Assembly (NCBI GenBank): GCA_964453525.1
Contig: CAYVOV010000004.1
Location: 117,113-181,112, forward strand
From: CAYVOV01 sp964453525
Lineage (GTDB): Bacteria > Chloroflexota > Dehalococcoidia > Dehalococcoidales > UBA2162
Direction of reading: 5' to 3'
Length of the DNA stretch: 64,000 bases
Positions 42,553 to 50,514 of this stretch are shown here, one piece after another. Each line of letters starts with the position of its first letter. Position 1 is the stretch's first letter. Made by a program: the position numbers and the translations under genes. Below the pieces are notes generated by a model. It saw only the letters and a list, made by a program, of their open reading frames with translations, was not told where the DNA came from and did not search any database.

Positions 42553-42864
42553 ATGAAATTCTGTTCAATTTACATAACTGCCGGTGATGAAGAAGAAGCC
42601 GGGAAAATCGGCAGGGCACTTGTCGAGGAAAAACTGGCGGCCTGTGTCAATATCCTTCCGATTAGGTCTGTTTACCGCTGGAAGGATAATATCGAGGAAG
42701 AGGGCGAGGTGGTAATGTTCGTCAAAACAAGGGACGAACTTGCCGATAAAGTCATCGAAAGGGTAAAGGAGCTTCACTCCTATGACGTTCCCTGCATTGT
42801 TTCATTCCCGATAGAAAAGGGAAACGCCGATTATTTGAGGTGGATTGAGGAATCGACCAGATAG
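42553..42864 (+). CDS. cutA: CutA1-family protein
   Basis: 103 residues, full length. Landmarks: YITAGDEEEAGKIGRALVEEKLAACVNILP, VYRWKDNIEEEGEVVMFVKT and LHSYDVPCIVSFPIEKGNADYLRWI. CutA1 forms very stable trimers, linked in E. coli to divalent cation tolerance; the molecular role is unsettled. It lies in a plus-strand run with sufB (20-bp gap) and nurA. Confidence 0.95.
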   Translation: MKFCSIYITAGDEEEAGKIGRALVEEKLAACVNILPIRSVYRWKDNIEEEGEVVMFVKTRDELADKVIERVKELHSYDVPCIVSFPIEKGNADYLRWIEESTR

Positions 42865-42892
42865 GCAAGCCTGAAAAAAGGATGCCGGATAA

Positions 42893-44092
42893 ATGTCTTT
42901 AGATTTGACCAGAGTAGCCTCACAGGTTGGAGAAATGCTCTCCAGGCTGAAAGCTGACCTCAGCGGGAGGCAGGAGCGGCTCAGGTTTGCTCTGGATACA
43001 GTGGACAAACAGTCTGAAGACATCGATAGCCTGAAAAAGAAGATTGCCGCAAGCAATACTACCTGGCTGGTAGCCGACCTTGCTGACGGACTTGCCCCTC
43101 ATTACCAGGCGCAGCCGCTTCCCTCCGACTTTACCGTGATTGCTACCGATGGTTCACATATCGACGTTGACCGCCACCAGGCAGCGAGATGCTACCTTAT
43201 TAATATTGGCAGCGTTGTGCTTGATTATGGTTCCACTCCCGGCGCTATGCTTGATAGTACTCCAAGCCTTTATGCCGGAGATGAAGAACTGGTTATCGCT
43301 CCGCCCGGCAGCCGGGGACGCGAGCAGCCTGTGGAGGGGACTCTGCTGGGGATTAAACGAAGTGTGGATGAATGCCGCCGGCTTGTCGAACTGGCGGCAG
43401 CATTACCGCCGGGCAGTTCGAACCTGGCACTGCTCGACGGCACCATTATTCTCTGGGGTCTGGAGGCTTATCCGGACTTCGTCGGCGATATCCTGCTAGA
43501 AAAAGGTTTTTTTAACTGTTTGAGCCGGATTAAAAACCTGAACAAGGATAGGCGACTGGCTCTTGCCAGCTATATCAGCTACCCCCGCAGCACGGATGTG
43601 GTAAATACGCTGAAGGTGGCTGTCTGTCCCAATAATCCTCTGGATACTGACAAACACTGCCGGGAGTGTCTGGCCAGGGAATGTGATGCCGTCTCCGGTG
43701 TCCGGGACAGGGAATTATTCTCAGAATTGCTGGGTCAGGGTGAGAGGTCGGCGCTGTTTATCACTCAGTCCTCGATTGTTCAGAAGCGCTATGGAGAGCA
43801 CCGGGTCTATTTCTTTTACCTCAAGCTTGAAGACGAGGTGGCCAGGATTGAGGTTCCGCAGTGGGTTGCCATCGACGAAGACCTGCTCAACCTGACTCAC
43901 AGCCTGGTACTTGACCAGTGCCGGCGGGGACAGGGCTATCCGGTAGCATTGAGCGAAGCCCACGAGCAGGCGGTGGTTACCGGTGCCGACCGCGAGAATT
44001 TCTGGACGCTCGTTGAGGAATCCTTCACAGAAGAAAAAATGCCCACCCTTACCTCTGGAAAGCGCCGGAGCAAAAGAACGAGGTGGATATAG
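42893..44092 (+). CDS. nurA: NurA-type 5'-3' nuclease
   Basis: 399 residues. The NurA signature FTVIATDGSHIDVDRH contains the first metal-binding Asp (Asp86), and LALLDGTIILWGLE the second acidic motif; RIEVPQWVAI and DQCRRGQGYPVALSEAHEQA close the fold. NurA works with the HerA translocase in DNA end resection, mainly in archaea and some bacteria. The herA gene is 2.2 kb downstream on the same strand. A zinc-like group (CPNN..CREC..C at about 243-263) is inserted, which I cannot interpret. Confidence 0.88.
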   Translation: MSLDLTRVASQVGEMLSRLKADLSGRQERLRFALDTVDKQSEDIDSLKKKIAASNTTWLVADLADGLAPHYQAQPLPSDFTVIATDGSHIDVDRHQAARCYLINIGSVVLDYGSTPGAMLDSTPSLYAGDEELVIAPPGSRGREQPVEGTLLGIKRSVDECRRLVELAAALPPGSSNLALLDGTIILWGLEAYPDFVGDILLEKGFFNCLSRIKNLNKDRRLALASYISYPRSTDVVNTLKVAVCPNNPLDTDKHCRECLARECDAVSGVRDRELFSELLGQGERSALFITQSSIVQKRYGEHRVYFFYLKLEDEVARIEVPQWVAIDEDLLNLTHSLVLDQCRRGQGYPVALSEAHEQAVVTGADRENFWTLVEESFTEEKMPTLTSGKRRSKRTRWI

Positions 44093-44100
44093 AGATAAAT

Positions 44101-44182
44101 CCTAAATACCAATATCTAAACACTAAACAAATTCAGAATATCCTAATCTTAATTTTAGGATTTAGAGTTTAGGGTTTAGAAT
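44101..44182. repeat. AT-rich dispersed repeat downstream of nurA
   Basis: AATACCAATATCTAAACACT and AGGATTTAGAGTTTAG match the copy at 11148-11212 between nuoK and the small nuo gene. Confidence 0.55.
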
Positions 44183-44204
44183 TTTGGGAAGGAGGGGAGT
44201 TAAG

Positions 44205-44306
44205 ATGGGCATAAGATGGTGGCAATGGGTACTGTTGATACTCGGCGTAGTATTACTTGTCGGCGGACTTATCTACGGGTTTGTCTCTGGTACATTCGGA
44301 GGTTAA
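44205..44306 (+). CDS. Tiny membrane protein, 33 residues
   Basis: ATG at 44205 has GGAGGGGAG directly upstream. The product starts MGIRWWQWVL and consists of one hydrophobic helix (residues 7-28, rich in L, V, G) ending in SGTFGG. Single-helix proteins of this size are often regulators or assembly aids, but no family is recognised. It lies 112 bp after nurA and may be part of the same transcript. Confidence 0.65.
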   Translation: MGIRWWQWVLLILGVVLLVGGLIYGFVSGTFGG

Positions 44307-44330
44307 GAGGTTTCAAGAAAGGTAAGGTAA

Positions 44331-44456
44331 ATGGATGATTGGTTCCGTTTCTTGTGGTTGCTGTTTTTGTTTGGTATAGGGACTGGGTGATGGGGTTGGA
44401 GTGGGCGAAGACGTAAACAGGACAAGTATGATAAAAAAGATATTACATCATAAAAA
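44331..44456 (+). CDS. Tiny ORF with in-frame TGA after residue 19
   Basis: From ATG 44331 the frame gives MDDWFRFLWLLFLFGIGTG, then TGA, and then continues without another stop as WGWSGRRRKQDKYDKK to a TAA at 44454-44456. The whole reads as one hydrophobic helix plus a basic tail. Either the gene is a 19-residue peptide, or a Trp codon TGG has become TGA, or TGA is read through. The first is the cautious reading. The upstream AAGGTAAGG is a fair ribosome site. Confidence 0.4.
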
Positions 44457-44592
44457 AATAAAAAGGCTGGACCGAAACTGATGAGCAGTAAAACACAGTT
44501 ATAACGGCTGAAATGATAGAAAAACTAAGAAGAATAAAAGAACAAAGAGAGCGAGGCATTGAAAACAGAGATCAACAATAGGAGGAAAGCGA

Positions 44593-44670
44593 ATGGGCAC
44601 TAAAGGAAGAAAAAACGTTAAAAAACCCAAGCAGCAGAAGGACAAGAAAAAAGATTTAAAGAAGAAGTAA
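44593..44670 (+). CDS. Tiny Lys-rich basic protein, 25 residues
   Basis: The product begins MGTKGRKNVKKPKQQKD and continues as mostly lysine. GGAGGAAAG lies at ideal distance before ATG 44593. Such short poly-basic proteins may bind nucleic acid or ribosomes. A weaker 22-codon frame (44513-44581, MIEKLRRIKEQRER) ends in the G of this ribosome site, so the two would be coupled if both are translated. Confidence 0.55.
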   Translation: MGTKGRKNVKKPKQQKDKKKDLKKK

Positions 44671-44687
44671 GTTATAAAAAGGGGTGC

Positions 44688-44775
44688 GAAGAGGGGTGAA
44701 ACCCCTCTTCAGAAAAGCACTTCCCCCTTCCCCTTTTTAAGGGGAAGGGGATACAGGGGATAGGGTTTTATAAAT
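44688..44775. repeat. Double-hairpin dispersed repeat
   Basis: GAAGAGGGGT/ACCCCTCTTC (44688-44710) is followed by CCCCTTCCCCTT/AAGGGGAAGGGG (44724-44750), both perfect stems with 3-nt loops, and the tail GATAGGGTTTTATAAAT. It separates the tiny ORFs from the next gene and could also terminate transcription. Confidence 0.7.
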
Positions 44776-44791
44776 AATCACAGGAGAAATT

Positions 44792-45397
44792 GTGGCTGAA
44801 GTGACGGACAGAGCAGGTGAGGTTATTGAAGCCAGCACGGCGGATTTCGTGGCTCAGTGCTACGAGCTTTATCAGTCGCCACCACTGGGCAGCTTGGTAA
44901 AGACCTCTGATGAGGCGGTAGAGATTTACGGCATAGTCTGCCATGCCACGACAGGCGGAATCGAACCGGGGCGCAGGCCGATTGCCCGGGGCAAAGACGA
45001 AGCCAGCGAGGAAGAAGTCTACCGTTCCAGCCCTCAACTGCTCAAACTGCTCCGCACCGAATTTACCGCGGTAGTGGTCGGCTGCCGGGAAGACGAAAGA
45101 CTTCTTCATTACCTGCCGCCGCGGCCGGCGCGGATTCACAGCTTCGTCTACCAGTGTCAGCCGGAAGATATAAAAGAGTTCAGCCGGTCTTTCAGCTTTC
45201 TGAATATGCTAATGAACACCCGTCTGCCGGTCCCTATCGAAGAGATTGTAGCCGCCTCGCTGCGCCGGATGAGCCAGGTACAGGAGGACCCTCGCGGATT
45301 CCTGGTAGCGGCGGGCAAGGAACTGGCAGTGCTGCTCGGCGGCGAGTTCAACCGTCTCAAGGCTATTTTGAGCAGGCTGGGGCCTGAACAGTTGTAA
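44792..45397 (+). CDS. HerA-locus protein, HAS-barrel-like N-terminus
   Basis: 201 residues. The first about 75 (GEVIEASTADFVAQCYELYQ, SPPLGSLVKT, YGIVCHATTGGIEPGRRP) resemble the HAS-barrel domain found at the N-terminus of HerA and some ATP synthase subunits. The rest is helical and unknown (LPVPIEEIVAASLRRMSQVQ, GGEFNRLKAILSRLG). GTG at 44792 follows CAGGAGAAAT. Position between nurA and herA suggests a partner of the resection machinery; this is inference from fold-like pattern and context. Confidence 0.65.
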   Translation: MAEVTDRAGEVIEASTADFVAQCYELYQSPPLGSLVKTSDEAVEIYGIVCHATTGGIEPGRRPIARGKDEASEEEVYRSSPQLLKLLRTEFTAVVVGCREDERLLHYLPPRPARIHSFVYQCQPEDIKEFSRSFSFLNMLMNTRLPVPIEEIVAASLRRMSQVQEDPRGFLVAAGKELAVLLGGEFNRLKAILSRLGPEQL

Positions 45398-45417
45398 AAA
45401 GCAGACAAGAACGAATA

Positions 45418-45882
45418 ATGACAGACTTCAAGTTCAATGATTATGAAGCATTTACCAATGGCGAAATAGACGTTGTTGTCAGAGAAAAGCGTCCCGCCGA
45501 TAAAAAGAAGGGATATGTGCCGGCATACCAATTCAATATTTGTCTGACAGGGAGCTCTGAGCCTATCGGGCGAATCGATTTGCGTATTGGCAATACCAGG
45601 TACCTGATTATGTATGGCGGGCATATCGGGTATGATATAAATGAAAAGTATCGCGGTCATCATTTTGCAGCAAAGGCCTGCAATCTGATAAAGCCGGTCG
45701 CCCCTGACCATGGGCTGGAAACACTGTGGATAACCTGTAATCCGGATAATATACCTTCAAGAAGAACCTGCGAAATACTGGGTTGCGAGTTTGTGGAAAT
45801 AGTTGACCTGCCGGAAGATACGGATATGTATCGGAGCGGAGATAGACAGAAGTGCCGCTACAGATGGGATTTATTAAAGTGA
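45418..45882 (+). CDS. GNAT-family acetyltransferase
   Basis: 154 residues. HIGYDINEKYRGHHFAAKAC is the acetyl-CoA motif A of the RimJ/RimL-like subgroup, and LWITCNPDNIPSRRTCEILG is motif B. Substrate unknown. It is placed 20 bp after the HAS-barrel-like gene and 7 bp before the NfeD-like gene, so co-expression is likely. Confidence 0.85.
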   Translation: MTDFKFNDYEAFTNGEIDVVVREKRPADKKKGYVPAYQFNICLTGSSEPIGRIDLRIGNTRYLIMYGGHIGYDINEKYRGHHFAAKACNLIKPVAPDHGLETLWITCNPDNIPSRRTCEILGCEFVEIVDLPEDTDMYRSGDRQKCRYRWDLLK

Positions 45883-45889
45883 CAGGGAA

Positions 45890-46309
45890 ATGAAAATGAA
45901 AGAACGTTTAGGTGACTGGTTTAAGATTTTTGTTCTATTACTGGATGAAGTTATCGTCCTGGTAGTGATTTTTGCTGTGCTGCATTTTCTGGGTGTGCAA
46001 ATCCCCCTTACGGCGGCGATAATTCTGGGGCTGTTTATCGGCATTATAGTTTTAATAGTCCATATCAAAGTGATACCGAGTTTTCACCTGAGACAGGTTA
46101 CCGGACGGGAAGGGATGATAGGTCTGCACGGTACCGTGGTCCGGCCGCTGTCGCCGGTGGGGACAGTCTTTATCAATGGTGAAAACTGGAAAGCGAAAAC
46201 TGATGGCGAAAGTATAGAAATTAATGAAAGCGTGGAGGTCGTGGCAATAGAAGGGCTGGTATTAAAAGTTAAAAGTTGTGCGCCTGAGGGAGGACATACC
46301 AGTGACTGA
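45890..46309 (+). CDS. NfeD-like membrane protein with OB-fold domain
   Basis: 139 residues. Two hydrophobic helices (about 12-32 and 38-58) are followed by the NfeD C-terminal OB fold: GREGMIGLHGTVVRPLSPVG, TVFINGENWKAKTDGESIEI and VEVVAIEGLVLKVK. NfeD proteins pair with stomatins or ClpP-type membrane proteases; here neither is present. The ATG at 45896 is an alternative start with better ribosome-site spacing. The end overlaps herA. Confidence 0.85.
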   Translation: MKMKERLGDWFKIFVLLLDEVIVLVVIFAVLHFLGVQIPLTAAIILGLFIGIIVLIVHIKVIPSFHLRQVTGREGMIGLHGTVVRPLSPVGTVFINGENWKAKTDGESIEINESVEVVAIEGLVLKVKSCAPEGGHTSD

Positions 46310-47915
46310 AGGCAGTGCTGAGAGATTGGGAATTGTCGTCTCCGGTTCGTTGACCAGGGGAGTGGAGGTCAGGCTGGACAGCCTGGCGTCAATCGAGGAG
46401 ATGGCAGTCGGACGCTATGTGACAATCGAGGGGGAGAAGCGGCGGTTCTTCGGCATGATAACCGATATCAGCCTGGGAGTGACGGACCAGCGGCTGACGC
46501 TTGCTCCACCGGATGTCTCCGACCCCTTTGTGGCTGAAGTCCTTTCCGGAACAAGTACTTATGGCACGCTCCATGTCCTGCCGATGCTGACCATCGGCAG
46601 CGGAGTTACCGAGCTTATCGAGGGACCCCAGCCGGTCAAGACCGTTCCGAGTCATTTCTCGCCGGTTAATCTTGCTTCTCAGCAGGATATGGAGGTTGTT
46701 TTCGGCGAGGAGGATGAAAAGAGGTTTTACATCGGCACACCCTTGGACATGGAGACTAAAATTTGCCTTGACCTGCCGGAGCTTGTCAAGCGGTCGAACG
46801 GAATCTTCGGCAAGAGTGGTACCGGCAAGACCTTTCTCACCCGCATGCTGCTCATTGGTATGCTGCAAAAATCGGCAGCGGTGAATCTTGTCTTCGATAT
46901 GCACAGCGAGTACGGCTGGGAGAGCCGGAGCGAGGAAGGACGGAAGGTAAAAGCCCTGAAGCAGCTTTTCCCGGAGAAAGTGGCTGTATTTACGCTCGAT
47001 GAGGAAAACTCCCGACGGCGGCAGGTAAGTACCGACTTCATCGTCAGGATTGGCTATGATGAGATAGAGCCGGAGGATATGGCACTGCTGCGCCAGACAC
47101 TGAACCTTACCGAGCTTGCTGTTGAGGCCGTCTACCAGCTTGCCCGCAGGTTCGGCAGGAACTGGCTTCAAAGTACCCTGGATATAGAGGACACCGAGGA
47201 ATTGCCGGAGGGCTTGAACATACACGAGGGCACCCTGAACAACCTGAAACGCGGGCTGACAACAATAGCCCGACTTCCTTTTCTCACCCCGCATTCCGCT
47301 GAAAATGTTGTCCGGCAGATTCTTGAATACCTTGACCGGGGCATAAATGTCGTCCTGGAGTTCGGCAGGTACACGGATATCACCGCTTATATCCTGGTGG
47401 CGAACCTGCTTACCCGCCGCATTCATGCCCAGTACCGGCAGAGAATGGAGAAAGCAATTGCCGAAGACAGCGCCCCGCCCCACCCCCTGGTTATCACAAT
47501 CGAAGAGGCGCACCGTTTCCTCAATCCGGGACTGGCCAACCAGACAATATTCGGCATTATCGCCCGCGAGATGCGCAAGTATAACGCGACGCTACTGGTT
47601 ATTGACCAGCGTCCCAGCGGAATAGATGAGGAGGTTATGTCCCAGCTCGGCACCAAGATAACCTGCCTGCTGGATAATGAGCGTGATATCGATAACGTGC
47701 TGGCCGGCGTATCCGGCAGGAGCGAGCTTAAATCGGTGCTTGCCAAGCTGGAATCGAAGCAGCAGGCTCTAATCTTCGGTCACGCCGTGCCGATGCCAAT
47801 TGTGGTCAGGACGAGAGAATACGGCTCGGCTGATTCCTACAGGGAGTTCGGCTCCACCGACGTGGCTGACATTCAGAAACAGGCTGAGCAGGACAGTGAG
47901 GAGTTGTGGGGGTAA
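46302..47915 (+). CDS. herA: HerA-type DNA translocase ATPase
   Basis: 537 residues from GTG 46302 (GGGAGGA upstream; 8-bp overlap with the NfeD-like stop). An N-terminal HAS barrel (RLGIVVSGSLTRGVEVRLDS) precedes the FtsK/HerA ATPase with Walker A GIFGKSGTGKTFLTR, Walker B VITIEEAHRFLNP and the HerA segment LLVIDQRPSGIDEEVMSQLG. HerA hexamers drive NurA during processing of DNA ends; here they are linked by locus and strand. The stop overlaps rsmA by 10 bp. Confidence 0.93.
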   Translation: MTEGSAERLGIVVSGSLTRGVEVRLDSLASIEEMAVGRYVTIEGEKRRFFGMITDISLGVTDQRLTLAPPDVSDPFVAEVLSGTSTYGTLHVLPMLTIGSGVTELIEGPQPVKTVPSHFSPVNLASQQDMEVVFGEEDEKRFYIGTPLDMETKICLDLPELVKRSNGIFGKSGTGKTFLTRMLLIGMLQKSAAVNLVFDMHSEYGWESRSEEGRKVKALKQLFPEKVAVFTLDEENSRRRQVSTDFIVRIGYDEIEPEDMALLRQTLNLTELAVEAVYQLARRFGRNWLQSTLDIEDTEELPEGLNIHEGTLNNLKRGLTTIARLPFLTPHSAENVVRQILEYLDRGINVVLEFGRYTDITAYILVANLLTRRIHAQYRQRMEKAIAEDSAPPHPLVITIEEAHRFLNPGLANQTIFGIIAREMRKYNATLLVIDQRPSGIDEEVMSQLGTKITCLLDNERDIDNVLAGVSGRSELKSVLAKLESKQQALIFGHAVPMPIVVRTREYGSADSYREFGSTDVADIQKQAEQDSEELWG

Positions 47916-48799
47916 AAGGGACAGGAAAAGCAAAGAATCGAGGCCGTCAGGATAAAGAGCCGCTTCTAATCAGGACCCGTCAACTGCTTCGCCGGTCTGG
48001 CCTCAGAGCCAGGAAGGAACTGGGGCAGCACTTCCTTATTGATGAAGATGTGCTCGGTACCATTCTTGCTGCCGCAGAACTCAGGCACGATGATACCGTT
48101 ATTGAGGTCGGTCCCGGTCTGGGCGTGCTGACCGGGGAACTGGCGAAACGGGCCGGCAGCGTAATTGCTATTGAACTGGACGAAAAACTTGCCGGGATAC
48201 TGAAACGGACTCTGGCTGCTTCCAGGAATGTTACCGTTATAAATGAGGACGTGCTCAAGGTAGACCTGGCAGTCCTGCCGGGAAAATCCTCAAACTATAA
48301 GGTGGTGGCAAATCTTCCTTATTACATTACCTCACCGGTGCTGCGCCACTTTCTTGAGGCTGACATCCAGCCGAAGGTTATGGTGGTGATGGTGCAGAAG
48401 GAGGTAGCCGAGGAGATTGCTGCCAGACCGGGCCGGATGAGCCTGCTTAGTATCGGCGTGCAACTGTACGGTAAGCCGGAGATAGTTGAATATGTTCCCG
48501 CCGGGTGCTTCTACCCGGCCCCGGAGGTTGATTCGGCAATATTGAAAGTAATGCCTTGTGCTCAACCGCCTGTCAGGAAAGCCGATAGGGAGAGCTTCTT
48601 TGGCCTGGTGCGGGCCGGATTCACCGCCACCCGCAAGCAAATCACCAATTCGCTGGCTCAGGGTTTATCAATCTCAAAGGCTGAGACGATTTCCCTGCTG
48701 GAAAAGGCTGGAATCGAACCGAAACGGAGAGCTGAAACTCTGTCTCTTGAGGAGTGGGTGCACCTCTGGCAGGTATATACCGGGAAGGGGGTGGACTAA
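47906..48799 (+). CDS. rsmA: 16S rRNA (adenine1518/1519-N6) dimethyltransferase
   Basis: 297 residues. KELGQHFLIDEDVL, the SAM-binding IEVGPGLGVLTGELAK, AIELDEKL and the catalytic NLPY motif in VVANLPYYITSPVL are all present. It dimethylates two adenosines near the 3' end of 16S rRNA in 30S assembly. GTG at 47906 is preceded by GTGAGGAG within herA. Confidence 0.95.
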   Translation: MGVKGTGKAKNRGRQDKEPLLIRTRQLLRRSGLRARKELGQHFLIDEDVLGTILAAAELRHDDTVIEVGPGLGVLTGELAKRAGSVIAIELDEKLAGILKRTLAASRNVTVINEDVLKVDLAVLPGKSSNYKVVANLPYYITSPVLRHFLEADIQPKVMVVMVQKEVAEEIAARPGRMSLLSIGVQLYGKPEIVEYVPAGCFYPAPEVDSAILKVMPCAQPPVRKADRESFFGLVRAGFTATRKQITNSLAQGLSISKAETISLLEKAGIEPKRRAETLSLEEWVHLWQVYTGKGVD

Positions 48800-49669
48800 A
48801 TGCTGACCGTAGAGGCTCCGGCAAAGATAAACCTTACCCTGGAAGTGCTGGGAAAAGGGATGGACGGATTTCACGAAATTCGCAGTGTTATTCAGGCTAT
48901 AGACCTGCGCGACACTCTCCATTTTCAGCCCGTAAAAGAAGGCGTGACCTACAGTTGTGATATGCCGGAATGGGTTGCTGAGGAGAGCCTTGTATCGAAA
49001 GCGGTGATTCTGATAAAAGAAACTACCGGCTGCTCAAGAGGGGCGTATATTGATGTCGAAAAGCGGATTCCTCTTATGGCCGGACTTGGTGGCGACTCGA
49101 GTGATGCCGCCGCCGTTCTGCGGGGGCTGAACCGGCTCTGGGAGTTGAATTTATCGCCTGACAGTTTACGAGAGCTTGCAGGAAAGCTCGGTTCGGACGT
49201 TTATTTCTTCCTTTACGGCGGGACGGCTCTTGTCGAGGGCAGGGGTGAAATAGTTACTCCATTGCCGCCTGCACCTCCCGGATGGGTTGTCCTGGCGAAG
49301 CCTTCAATCCCCGCCCTTAAAGGAAAGACGAAGCAGCTTTATGATAGCCTTGAAGCCAGCCATTTTACGGACGGCATGATTACACAGAGGCTGGTGGATG
49401 TGCTGGAGGGTGGCGGGAGATTTGAGCCATCGCTTTTGTTCAATACCTTTGAGAACGTGGCTTTTACCCGCTTCTCCGGGCTTGACATTGCCCGGGCGCA
49501 CTTTCTGAAGCTGGGCGCTCCCTTTGTTCATCTCGCCGGCTCGGGCCCGACACTGTTCACTCGGTTAGAGGATAGAAATAAGGCGGAGGAATTGTGCATT
49601 TTCCTCAGGAAACAGAGGATGGAATCATACCTGGTGGGGACACCGGCTGAAATAGAAAAGACAGACTGA
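48800..49669 (+). CDS. ispE: 4-diphosphocytidyl-2-C-methyl-D-erythritol kinase
   Basis: 289 residues, GHMP kinase of the non-mevalonate isoprenoid pathway. PAKINLTLEVLGKGMDGFHE, the ATP loop PLMAGLGGDSSDAAAVLRGL and LAGSGPTLF are canonical. The ATG overlaps the rsmA stop (TAAATG), a common ispE-rsmA pairing. It is the last clearly core gene before the accessory segment. Confidence 0.95.
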   Translation: MLTVEAPAKINLTLEVLGKGMDGFHEIRSVIQAIDLRDTLHFQPVKEGVTYSCDMPEWVAEESLVSKAVILIKETTGCSRGAYIDVEKRIPLMAGLGGDSSDAAAVLRGLNRLWELNLSPDSLRELAGKLGSDVYFFLYGGTALVEGRGEIVTPLPPAPPGWVVLAKPSIPALKGKTKQLYDSLEASHFTDGMITQRLVDVLEGGGRFEPSLLFNTFENVAFTRFSGLDIARAHFLKLGAPFVHLAGSGPTLFTRLEDRNKAEELCIFLRKQRMESYLVGTPAEIEKTD

Positions 49670-49796
49670 AAAAGCTATACTGGAATTAAGGGATTTAATA
49701 CGGGCAGGCTTGTATGAATACCAGTGCAGGTTGAATGAACACGCGACTTGTCAAATGTCAGGGTAGTAAGAGGAAGAAATTTAATAATGGGGTGTT

Positions 49797-49855
49797 AAGA
49801 GGGGTGAAGCCCCTCTTTAGAAAAATGCTTCCCCCTTCCCCTTGTGGAAGGGATA
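49797..49855. repeat. Double-hairpin dispersed repeat
   Basis: AAGAGGGG/CCCCTCTT (49797-49817) followed by CTTCCCCCTTCCCCTTGTGG with a shortened second stem. Same order as at 44688 and 3949. Confidence 0.6.
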
Positions 49856-49942
49856 ATCGACTCACTGGCCTACCTTTTACAATACTTGTGAAGTCAAGCG
49901 AAATGGCTTGATTAATTTTTACTTCTAATCGCGAAGTTAGAA

Positions 49943-49979
49943 CATTAGGTCAACCGACACCTTGATTCTATTGTTTTTC
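49943..49979. repeat. 37-bp direct repeat, left copy
   Basis: The 37 bases starting CATTAGGTCAACCGACACC match 50161-50197 at 34 positions. The two copies flank the tRNA-Lys fragment. The rest of 49670-50514 holds no protein gene that I can support. Confidence 0.7.
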
Positions 49980-50051
49980 CAGAATAATATCAATTCGGCT
50001 CTTTTTTGTAGAGAGTATAATAGGCAGAACTTTTGAAAGTCAATTCAGCCT

Positions 50052-50106
50052 GAGCACCTGACTTTTAATCAGGGTGTCGCAGGTTCGAGACCTGCACGGC
50101 CTACCA
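50052..50106 (+). tRNA. 3' part of a tRNA-Lys(TTT) gene, 5' half missing
   Basis: From the D-stem 3' strand onward the tRNA is intact: anticodon stem CCTGA/TCAGG around CTTTTAA (anticodon TTT, 50064-50066), variable loop GTGTC, T-arm GCAGG-TTCGAGA-CCTGC, acceptor strand ACGGCCT, discriminator A and encoded CCA. Upstream there is no GCTC D-stem strand and only a poor acceptor match (AGGCAGA at 50022), so a working tRNA is unlikely. Such 3' parts are typical scars of integrase attachment sites. Confidence 0.7.
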
Positions 50107-50144
50107 AAGCTAAATAGACCATCTCTCTTCCAGATTTTTCAAAG

Positions 50145-50197
50145 AATCAGGGTGTCAAGACACTAGGTCAACCGACACCCTGATTTTATTGTTTTTC
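50145..50197. repeat. Hairpin containing the right 37-bp direct repeat
   Basis: AATCAGGGTGTC (50145-50156) pairs exactly with GACACCCTGATT (50174-50185), followed by TTATTGTTTTT, so it could act as a terminator. The left arm is identical to 12 bases of the tRNA-Lys fragment (50067-50078). Confidence 0.65.
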
Positions 50198-50514
50198 AAC
50201 TAGTATTTCAAGTGACTTTCACAAGTTAACAATTTACTTCTACTGTATTTCAAATGCATTGATTATTCATCAACGTGCTGCTATACTTCAGACACCGAAA
50301 AAGTCCCTGGTAAAAGACGTTTAGGCTTCGGGTAATATTAGTTAGTACTAAACGAAAGAACCACATATGATTAGAAAGGAGATTGAAAGCAAAGAAGAAA
50401 TGAATAAGTCAATGGGACATTAATCTATGTATAGTATTAATAAAAGTAGAAATAAACCAATCTTGAATACAGAGTTGTTTCAAAAAGTTATAACAATCTA
50501 ATAAGGAGAGGAAC

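Noticed and set aside
46389..47513. 374-codon open frame on the minus strand
   Set aside because: It is antisense to herA, has no family motifs and results from the GC-biased third positions of that gene.
50022..50106. A full tRNA-Lys gene using AGGCAGA as 5' acceptor strand
   Set aside because: Only five of seven acceptor pairs form, the D-stem cannot pair and the total length is too great.
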